Source: Candidatus Altarchaeales archaeon ex4484_96 (GTDB lineage: Archaea > Altiarchaeota > Altiarchaeia > IMC4 > QMZM01). Taken from it: DNA of 20,487 nucleotides. The stretch lies in NCBI GenBank assembly GCA_002254405.1, contig NJDH01000008.1, positions 1 to 20,487 of the forward strand, written 5' to 3'. Under the pieces are notes generated by a model. That model ran no database searches and was not told where the DNA came from. It saw only the letters and a program-made list of their open reading frames with translations. Positions 14,929 through 20,487 of this stretch are shown one piece after another (the stretch's first letter is position 1; the number at the start of each line of letters is the position of its first letter). The position numbers and the translations under genes were made by a program.

Positions 14929-15852
14929 GTGGTTAAATTGCCTATACCAGAGGTTTCCAAGATATGGATGGACGGGGAGTTGGTTGACTGGAAAAATGCC
15001 AGAATACATATATTAACTCATGCGCTGCATTATGGCTCGGGGGTTTTCGAGGGCATAAGATGCTATAATACCAAGAAGGGACCCGCTGTTTTTCGGTTGA
15101 GAGAGCACATGCAAAGACTTCATCGTTCAGCTAGGCTTTACCGCATGAGCATACCCTACTCGGTTGATGAGCTGATGTCTGCGACAAAGGATGTCATTAA
15201 AGCCAATAACCTCAAGGAATGCTATATCAGGCCGATAGTCTATCGGGGATACGGGGAGATGGGCTTGAACCCGCTTGAAGCCCCAATCAACGTATCTATC
15301 GCGGTTTGGCCTTGGGGAACCTATCTTGGAGAAGACGGGTTAGAAAACGGCATAAGAGCTAAGATATCGTCTTTCAGGAGATTAAACTCTAATGTTATTC
15401 CTGTCTCAGCGAAGGCTACCGGACAATACATCAACTCGATTTTGGCCAAAATCGAGGCTCTTGACTCGGGCTTTAACGAGGCAATCATGCTGGATTTTCG
15501 GGGTTTCCTCTCTGAGGGACCTGGTGAAAACCTATTCCTTGTATCAGATGACACCCTGCATACGGCACCAGAGCATGCCAGCATCCTTCCCGGGATAACA
15601 AGAGACAGCGTATTCACCATAGCTCAGGACCTGGGATACCAGGTTAAGCAAATGGATTTAACCCGTGAGATGCTTTACCTGGCAGACGAGGCCTTTTACA
15701 CTGGAACAGCAGCAGAGCTAACCCCTATAAGAGAGGTTGACGGGTGGATTATTGAAAAACCCTGGCCGGTGACAAAAAAACTGCAGAATGTTTTCTTCAA
15801 CACAGTTAAAGGGCGGGATGATAAATACTTGGGTTGGTTGGATTACATCTGA
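14929..15852 (+). CDS. ilvE: Branched-chain amino acid aminotransferase
   Basis: This class IV PLP enzyme transfers the amino group between glutamate and the 2-keto acids of valine, leucine and isoleucine. The 307-residue product has IWMDGELVDWKNARIH, HALHYGSGVFEGIRCY, YIRPIVYRGYGEMGL, VSAKATGQYINS (PLP lysine 162), FLSEGPGENLFLV, ILPGITRDSV and DEAFYTGTAAELTPI, all typical of IlvE rather than D-amino acid transaminase. The start is uncertain. GTG at 14929 is shown, but a TTG at 14938 is spaced better from GGTGG at 14928-14932. It complements the acetolactate synthase gene at 17405-19087, though the two are on opposite strands. Confidence 0.95.
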   Translation: MVKLPIPEVSKIWMDGELVDWKNARIHILTHALHYGSGVFEGIRCYNTKKGPAVFRLREHMQRLHRSARLYRMSIPYSVDELMSATKDVIKANNLKECYIRPIVYRGYGEMGLNPLEAPINVSIAVWPWGTYLGEDGLENGIRAKISSFRRLNSNVIPVSAKATGQYINSILAKIEALDSGFNEAIMLDFRGFLSEGPGENLFLVSDDTLHTAPEHASILPGITRDSVFTIAQDLGYQVKQMDLTREMLYLADEAFYTGTAAELTPIREVDGWIIEKPWPVTKKLQNVFFNTVKGRDDKYLGWLDYI

Positions 15853-15890
15853 TTTATAAGCGATTAAACCTATATTATTATTCACCCAAA

Positions 15891-16199
15891 ATGTTTGCAA
15901 GCCATTATGTGATACAGCATATTTACATCCTATTCGAAAAAGAAGACTTAGAGGGTACGAAGGCATTATTTGATAAATTCACAAGCAGGTATCCGACAGA
16001 TAATGAACTGGAGGAGATATCGCAGCGCTTTATCACGGCCCTGGATGAGGAAAACACAGAGGAAATAAATAATATAAAAAAAGATTTGAAAACTCTACTG
16101 GATACCCGCAGGTTCGAGGAAACATCAGGTGGGGTATCACCAACGTCATCATTAAAGAGCAGGAGACCGGGAATAGATACCTGGATACGTTTAGTCTAA
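15891..16199 (+). CDS. Small uncharacterised helical protein
   Basis: The 102-residue protein is not recognised. It looks soluble and mainly alpha-helical. An N-terminal helical stretch (YVIQHIYILFEKEDLEGTK) is followed by PTDNELEEISQRFITALDEEN and an acidic-basic helix near EINNIKKDLKTLLDTRR. The tail from about residue 83 is Ser/Gly/Pro/Arg-rich and probably disordered. I chose the ATG at 15891. TTTATAAG at 15853-15860 is a plausible TATA box for a nearly leaderless message. A longer form from a TTG at 15834 would overlap ilvE. The next gene, a CBS protein, starts 21 bases after its stop. Confidence 0.6.
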   Translation: MFASHYVIQHIYILFEKEDLEGTKALFDKFTSRYPTDNELEEISQRFITALDEENTEEINNIKKDLKTLLDTRRFEETSGGVSPTSSLKSRRPGIDTWIRLV

Positions 16200-16220
16200 T
16201 CAACTAGAGGGGTAGTTAAT

Positions 16221-16607
16221 ATGAAAGCCAAGGATATTATGAAAACAGAGATTATTTCAATTGAAAGAGATGCAAGCGTTGAGGATGCTATGAAGAAAAT
16301 GTTCGAGAGAAGGGTTACATCCCTTGTCGTACCAAAAGAAAAAAAACAAGATAATGTCGGCATTGTAACCCGAAAGGACGTTATCAACTCGGTGATAGCG
16401 GAAAACAAAAACCCGAAGAAAACTAGGATAGCAGATATTATGAGCGAGCCTTTGCTTTCTGTTTCCCCGGATTTTAGCATCGAAAACCTCGCTAGGCTGA
16501 TGGCTAAAACAAACCTCAGAAGATTCCCTGTGGTGGAAGATGATAAAATAATCGGTATGGTCTCAAACAGCGATATTCTTCGAGTAATAACTCTGGAGTG
16601 TATGTGA
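16221..16607 (+). CDS. Tandem CBS-domain protein
   Basis: The 128-residue cytosolic protein consists of two CBS domains (about 1-60 and 66-128) and nothing else. The first starts AKDIMKTEIISIERDASVEDA and includes VTSLVVPKE. The second starts IADIMSEPLLSVSPDFSIENLARLM and ends FPVVEDDKIIGMVSNSDILRVI. Paired CBS domains form a Bateman module that binds adenine nucleotides or S-adenosylmethionine and usually regulates a partner. The partner is not evident. ATG 16221 lies eight bases after GAGGGG, which sits in the loop of a small inverted repeat (16202-16217). Confidence 0.9.
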   Translation: MKAKDIMKTEIISIERDASVEDAMKKMFERRVTSLVVPKEKKQDNVGIVTRKDVINSVIAENKNPKKTRIADIMSEPLLSVSPDFSIENLARLMAKTNLRRFPVVEDDKIIGMVSNSDILRVITLECM

Positions 16608-16638
16608 TTTATGAGCCAAACTCTTAATTTAATACAAT

Positions 16639-16866
16639 TCAGTCCTCGGCTACAGCCTTTATTTTGTTTATCAGGTCCTTAACAAAATCATCATCAGCCG
16701 GGAAACCAACACCCTTCTGGTATCTTTTATCGCCTTCGGGGGTGTAATACCCTTTTGATATGTTCAGGAATATGTTCCCATCAGGGAGAGCTTTTTTCCT
16801 TGAGACTTCAAGAAACTTGTTTCCTCTATATTCAATATCCTCGCTTTTAATTGTCTCGTATTCCAT
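16639..16866 (-). CDS. Small uncharacterised protein, possibly PC4-like
   Basis: The 75-residue protein has no membrane segment. Sequence such as NKFLEVSRKKA, GNIFLNISKGYYTPEG and KRYQKGVGFP suggests an antiparallel sheet, followed by one helix (VKDLINKIKAVAE). This layout is reminiscent of PC4-type single-strand DNA-binding coactivators, but I cannot confirm it. The ATG at 16864-16866 follows AGGAGT (16874-16879) with an 8-base gap, which decides it over an in-frame GTG at 16875. The gene is divergent from the pilin-like gene and convergent with the CBS gene, 31 bases away. Confidence 0.65.
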   Translation of the reverse strand: MEYETIKSEDIEYRGNKFLEVSRKKALPDGNIFLNISKGYYTPEGDKRYQKGVGFPADDDFVKDLINKIKAVAED

Positions 16867-16888
16867 CTTATTCACTCCTGTAATTGGA

Positions 16889-16923
16889 TATAAATAAATA
16901 TGTAATAGTATAATATATAAATA
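16889..16923. promoter_or_regulatory. AT-rich divergent promoter region of the small gene and the pilin-like gene
   Basis: Two TATA-like elements are present, TATAAATA at 16889-16896 and TATATAAATA at 16914-16923. For the pilin-like gene, the first gives a leader of about 29 bases that carries GAGGT and GGTG before the ATG; the second would give a leaderless message. On the minus strand either can serve the small gene. Which is used cannot be read from the sequence. Confidence 0.45.
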
Positions 16924-16946
16924 AAGAAATAGAGGTATGGTGTTTC

Positions 16947-17408
16947 ATGGGTTCGGGGTTAAAAAATAAGGCACAGGTTTCAATGGAGTACATGGTTGTG
17001 CTTGGAATCTCGCTTGCCGTGGTTGTATCTGTTCTTTTAGTAGTCAACAATATGATTAACTCCTCCACAACAAAAGTCAGCATAAGCTCCGCCTACACTG
17101 CGATGGAGGGTATTAGGGAGGCCGCTGATTTCATCTACGTTACCGGGCACCCGTCGAAGATACAGAAATCTGTTTTCGTCCCTACGGGGGTGGCTGAAGC
17201 TGAAATAGATGATCGGGTTGTGAGATTCAGGGTTGAAGTGGCCTCACCAATAGACAGCTCTTATACAGACATCTATGCTGTGACAAAAGGCGAGATGACT
17301 GGAGTAATATGTTTGGGACCCTGCCATGAAGGAAATTATAAGCTTATTTTCGAGTCCATAGACCCCCAACTGGGTTTAGAGGACGTTAACATAACCAGAG
17401 CCAGTTAA
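16947..17408 (+). CDS. Class III signal peptide (pilin-like) secreted protein
   Basis: The 153-residue precursor starts with a short basic leader, GLKNKA, then QVSMEYMVVLGISLAVVVSVLLVV. This is the archaeal class III signal: cleavage between Ala9 and Gln10 by a prepilin peptidase (EppA/FlaK type), the conserved Glu at position +5, then one hydrophobic helix that packs into a filament. The mature domain (about residues 50-153) has several strands and one cysteine pair (CLGPC near 131-135). It is not recognised beyond the leader, so it may be a minor pilin or another type-IV-filament-like subunit. No assembly ATPase or peptidase gene is next to it. Its TAA shares TTAA with the stop of ilvB. Confidence 0.8.
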   Translation: MGSGLKNKAQVSMEYMVVLGISLAVVVSVLLVVNNMINSSTTKVSISSAYTAMEGIREAADFIYVTGHPSKIQKSVFVPTGVAEAEIDDRVVRFRVEVASPIDSSYTDIYAVTKGEMTGVICLGPCHEGNYKLIFESIDPQLGLEDVNITRAS

Positions 17409-19087
17409 TGACTTTCTATCATCTCCTGGGGCTTGCCGCCGGGCAGCATCATAGGCAGCACATGCTCGTCGGGGTCTATGTGGAAATCCAGCACATAAGG
17501 TATGTCCGCTTCCAGTGCCTGCTTGAATGCGGGCTTTATCTCATCGAGTTTCTCTATTCTTATTCCACCCGCCTTAAAAGACTTGGCGTATTCAACGAAA
17601 TCAGGGACCTCACCGAGTGAAGTATGGCTTCTTCTCTTATCATAGAAGAGATCCTGCCATTGTTTAACCATTCCAAGATACCGGTTGTTTAATAAAGCAA
17701 CCACAACAGGTATTTTCTCCTCCACGCAGGTCGCAAGGTCATTGCCTGTCATCAGAAAGCTCCCGTCGCTTGCCACGTCAATGACCTTATAATCTGGTTT
17801 CGCGACCTTAGCCCCTATCGCAAAGGGAAACCCTGAGCCCATGGTCCCCAAACCCCCTGATGAGATGAAGGTCCTTGGATGCTTCATGTTCAGGTAGTGG
17901 GCGGCCCACATCTGGCACTGGCCTACCTCTGTTGTTATGATAGTCTTATCATCTATTAATTCGTTTATTGCTTTCATAACGCACTGCTGCTTGAGGGGGA
18001 CGCTATCGTAGTCGTATACTGGAGCGTATTCTTTTTTGTATTCGGCTATCTTACGGCTCCATGCTGTGTTTTTTTTCGATTTCAGCCGGCCAACAGCCTT
18101 AATCAGGTTATCTAATACAAGCCTCGCATCACCTACTATGGGGATGTTGGCTTGAACGTTTTTCCCTATCTCGGATGGGTCTATATCAACGTGTATTTTT
18201 ATAGCATCCGGAGCGAAGTGTTTGATGTCTCCTGTTATTCTGTCGCTGAATCTGCATCCGACGCTAAGCAAAACATCACATTCTGAGATAGCCAGATTAG
18301 CTGTTTTTCTGCCGTGCATGCCTGTCATGCCAAGCGACAGCGGATGGTCTTCAGGGAAGCAACCCTTACCCATTAAGGTGGTTGCCACCGGGGCACCAAG
18401 GGATTCAGACAGCTTATATACCTGGAGGCTTGCATTGGATATGATAACACCCCCTCCTGCTAGAATAACCAGACGCTCAGAGTTAATCAAAACCTTAGCC
18501 GCCTGCTTTATCTGGCCCGCATGACCTGCGCTTTTCATCTCCTTATAGCCTGCGAGATTAACGTCTTTTGGGTAGGCAAATTTCTTAGTCAGCTTGTTTT
18601 GCTGGATGTCTTTAGGTAAATCCACCAGCACCGGACCCGGCCTTCTTGTGGAAGCTATCTTGAAGGCTGCTTTAATCGTGTGGGGTATGTCGTCGGTTTT
18701 TGTTATCTGGAAGTTGTGTTTGGTGATGGGCATGGTTATGCCGATTATATCCGTTTCCTGGAATGCGTCGTTGCCTATCAGGTGGTTTGGTACCTGGCCG
18801 GTGAATGCGACCATGGGGGAGGAATCCAGTTGAGCGTCGGCTATTCCTGTAACAAGATTGGTTGCTCCCGGCCCTGAGGTGGCTATACACACACCTGTTT
18901 TCCCCGAAACCCTCGCATAGGCTTCGGCTGCGTGGGCAGCGCACTGCTCGTGCCTCATTAGTATATGCCTGGGTCCACGGTCGTACAGGACATCATATAC
19001 CTCCATGATAGACCCGCCCAGGATTCCGAAAAGGTGCTTGACACCCTCCTCTTCCAGGCTCCTGACAATAGCTTTGGCTCCCTTCAT
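17405..19087 (-). CDS. ilvB: Acetolactate synthase large (catalytic) subunit
   Basis: This ThDP-dependent enzyme condenses two pyruvates, or pyruvate with 2-oxobutyrate, in the first common step of valine, leucine and isoleucine synthesis. The 560 residues cover the N-terminal PYR domain with catalytic Glu47 in RHEQCAAHAAEAY, the middle domain with VGCRFSDRITG, and the C-terminal PP domain ending in LNNRYLGMVKQWQ. Two departures stand out. The Mg-ThDP motif usually read GDGS is SDGS here (Ser440-Asp441-Gly442), and the usual YPGGA loop is ILGGS (22-26). The key Asp and Glu are kept, so activity is likely. No regulatory ilvN follows. It lies 23 bases after the tRNA methyltransferase gene, with TTTTTAAT ahead as a possible own promoter. 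Confidence 0.92.
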   Translation of the reverse strand: MKGAKAIVRSLEEEGVKHLFGILGGSIMEVYDVLYDRGPRHILMRHEQCAAHAAEAYARVSGKTGVCIATSGPGATNLVTGIADAQLDSSPMVAFTGQVPNHLIGNDAFQETDIIGITMPITKHNFQITKTDDIPHTIKAAFKIASTRRPGPVLVDLPKDIQQNKLTKKFAYPKDVNLAGYKEMKSAGHAGQIKQAAKVLINSERLVILAGGGVIISNASLQVYKLSESLGAPVATTLMGKGCFPEDHPLSLGMTGMHGRKTANLAISECDVLLSVGCRFSDRITGDIKHFAPDAIKIHVDIDPSEIGKNVQANIPIVGDARLVLDNLIKAVGRLKSKKNTAWSRKIAEYKKEYAPVYDYDSVPLKQQCVMKAINELIDDKTIITTEVGQCQMWAAHYLNMKHPRTFISSGGLGTMGSGFPFAIGAKVAKPDYKVIDVASDGSFLMTGNDLATCVEEKIPVVVALLNNRYLGMVKQWQDLFYDKRRSHTSLGEVPDFVEYAKSFKAGGIRIEKLDEIKPAFKQALEADIPYVLDFHIDPDEHVLPMMLPGGKPQEMIESH

Positions 19088-19110
19088 AATATCTATTTGT
19101 CAGGCAGCGA

Positions 19111-20079
19111 TTAAAAACCCCTGTTTTTCCTGTAAACATATATCTCCCTGGTCAGGCTCTTGTGGATGTATAGCTCGAATCTATCAACCAGCTTTAGACC
19201 CTCTTTCATGTATTCTATTTTTTGCGGCAAAACGCAGATAACATAGCCTTTCTGCTTAACCTGGTTGGCTGCCTTATCCAAAAAACTGCGATAAAACAAA
19301 TCAAGATTACGCTCTGTTAGATAAGAGGAACGACCATAGGGTAGGTCGGATACTATCGCATCAACCCCCCTATACTCTGATTGTAGGGCATCACCCAATA
19401 TTATATCCCCTTTTATCCCATAGTATCTGAGATTTTTGCGACAGCCTAAAACCATTGCTTCATCGACATCCAGGCCTTTAATCCCCAACCCCATCAAACC
19501 CGCTTCAATCAACAAACCACCTGTCCCGCAGAATGGGTCGAGTACTGTGTCGCCTACGCCTACCCTTGCCAGGTTCACAAGAAACCTGGCTGTCTTAGGA
19601 GCGATAGAGGTTGGATGGAAAAAAGGCCTCCTGTTTGGTGCCCGCTGATTGAAGCCTTTTTTTAATGGAAGGCTGATGCATGTATAACTGGTGTCTTTTG
19701 GTTTCATGCAATGGATTACATTATCCGGATTATCCAGGTCCACAAAAAGACCCTTATCCTTCAGGAGGCGGCCTAGTTCCATTCTTATTTTTTCACTGCA
19801 CCTTAGCGCAAAAGAACGCGAGTTTTTTATTTGCTCGTAGACCCTGTCAGCCACCATATCAATTTTGTTGCTGGTTGAGACCACCAGCCCCACCCATCTG
19901 GTCAAAGCCAGGCGTTCAATAAATGAATAATCCTCTCCATCAATTTCCATTAAAAGAAGCCTGCTGGGCTTATCGTCTAAGACAAGCTCATAACCGATGC
20001 CTTCACCCTCCAAAACCGCCTCAACCTCCGCTCTCGGAAGACGCGGGTGCTCTCCTGATAGATGAAACAATAACCGCAT
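19111..20079 (-). CDS. tRNA (guanine-N2)-methyltransferase, Trm-G10-like THUMP protein
   Basis: The 322-residue protein resembles the archaeal enzyme that methylates N2 of guanosine 10 in tRNA. The N-terminal half (about 1-155) holds a THUMP-like RNA-binding region. The C-terminal Rossmann methyltransferase has FFHPTSIAPKTARFLVNLA before the SAM loop VLDPFCGTGGLLIEAGLMG. The acidic GLDVD and the catalytic DLPYG (a D-PPY type motif) in VDAIVSDLPYGRSS follow. The length is normal. The ATG lies just after an A-rich tract with no ribosome binding site and is divergent from gatB, 74 bases away. A related Trm11/Trm14 specificity cannot be excluded, so I leave the symbol empty. Confidence 0.87.
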   Translation of the reverse strand: MRLLFHLSGEHPRLPRAEVEAVLEGEGIGYELVLDDKPSRLLLMEIDGEDYSFIERLALTRWVGLVVSTSNKIDMVADRVYEQIKNSRSFALRCSEKIRMELGRLLKDKGLFVDLDNPDNVIHCMKPKDTSYTCISLPLKKGFNQRAPNRRPFFHPTSIAPKTARFLVNLARVGVGDTVLDPFCGTGGLLIEAGLMGLGIKGLDVDEAMVLGCRKNLRYYGIKGDIILGDALQSEYRGVDAIVSDLPYGRSSYLTERNLDLFYRSFLDKAANQVKQKGYVICVLPQKIEYMKEGLKLVDRFELYIHKSLTREIYVYRKNRGF

Positions 20080-20153
20080 TTTTTTTTATTTTGTTGATTA
20101 ATTTATCCCCTTAATCTAATAATGAATCAGGTAACAAGTTAGGTGATATCATC

Positions 20154-20487
20154 ATGAAGGTCAGGATAGGGCTGGAGATACACGTCCCGTTGAATACTGA
20201 GCAGAAATTGTTTTGCAGCTGTCCAACCAACTACTATGAGGTGGATGAGCCAAACATCAACGTCTGCCCCGTGTGCACGGGGATGCCGGGGTCCAAACCC
20301 TACCCGATAAACAAAAAGGCGCTTGATTCAGCTGTTATTATCTCTAAGCTCATTGAATGCAAGACTGTCAGAGAGCAGATTTACGTTAAAAGAAAACACT
20401 ACAACTATCCTGATTTGCCCTCCGGATACCAGAGGACCTCAGAACCCCTTGGGGTTGACGGCAGGCTGGGGGATGTGGGCATATGGG
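20154..20487 (+). CDS. gatB: Aspartyl/glutamyl-tRNA amidotransferase subunit B (partial, runs off the window)
   Basis: GatB is the kinase/tRNA-binding subunit of GatCAB, which turns Asp-tRNA(Asn) or Glu-tRNA(Gln) into the amidated form. The 111 visible residues show IGLEIHVPLNTEQKLFCSCPTNY, the Cys pairs FCSC and CPVC that bind zinc, and KHYNYPDLPSGYQRTSEPLGVDG, typical of archaeal GatB. GatE of the archaeal Glu-tRNA(Gln) enzyme is related but usually diverges in these segments and has a different N-terminus. The usual EIHVQL reads EIHVPL here. ATG 20154 follows AGGTGAT with a 6-base gap. The rest lies outside the window. Confidence 0.9.
   Translation, partial: MKVRIGLEIHVPLNTEQKLFCSCPTNYYEVDEPNINVCPVCTGMPGSKPYPINKKALDSAVIISKLIECKTVREQIYVKRKHYNYPDLPSGYQRTSEPLGVDGRLGDVGIW

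Noticed and set aside
1..20487. tRNA or rRNA genes, CRISPR arrays, transposases, integrases, attachment sites
   Set aside because: I found no cloverleaf-like, repeated-spacer or transposase/integrase sequence; the gaps between genes are all about 115 bases or less.

Overview
The window is chromosomal DNA from an archaeon and shows no mobile element, prophage, CRISPR array or RNA gene. The archaeal signs are: TATA-like boxes about 26 bases from start codons that lack a leader, a class III (archaellin-type) signal peptide, a fused Fae-Hps enzyme, an archaeal-type 3-phosphoglycerate kinase, a COG2150-type ACT-domain regulator, a Trm-G10-like THUMP methyltransferase, and an archaeal-type GatB. 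Secreted pilin-like proteins together with Fae-Hps suggest a euryarchaeal or other uncultivated lineage, but I cannot name it. Genes are packed tightly on both strands, with many 4- to 8-base overlaps, and no gap without a gene exceeds about 115 bases.

Layout. (1) Positions 1-1775, minus strand: the trpE-trpG pair of tryptophan synthesis, trpG cut by the window edge. A 20-base palindrome lies against its TATA box. (2) 1890-4460: a large DUF3160 lipoprotein. (3) 4467-7492: an ACT-domain regulator divergent from pgk, then the Fae-Hps fusion (central carbon and ribulose-monophosphate pathway). (4) 7544-8842: a tail-fibre-like surface protein broken by two apparent single-base frameshifts, facing an unrecognised 171-residue gene. 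(5) 8880-13866: a plus-strand train of a HemK/Mtq2-like methyltransferase, a membrane-anchored beta-propeller protein, ScpB, LemA, HtpX and TatD, mostly with overlapping stops and starts. (6) 13894-16607: purM, a branched-chain aminotransferase, an unknown small protein and a two-CBS-domain protein. (7) 16639-17408: a divergent pair of small genes, one a class III signal peptide pilin-like protein. (8) 17405-20079, minus strand: an N2-methylguanosine tRNA methyltransferase followed by the acetolactate synthase large subunit. (9) 20154 to the end: the start of gatB.

The genes combine housekeeping biosynthesis (Trp, branched-chain amino acids, purine, lower glycolysis, formaldehyde/pentose handling, Gln-tRNA amidation, tRNA methylation) with a surface and membrane-quality set (DUF3160 lipoprotein, fibre-like protein, propeller protein, LemA/HtpX, pilin-like protein). 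I see no clearly new defence or mobile system. The items most worth a second look are the G8 tract and double frameshift in the fibre-like gene, the trp palindrome, the propeller-ScpB-LemA-HtpX coupled operon, and an acetolactate synthase with an altered ThDP motif and no adjacent regulatory subunit.
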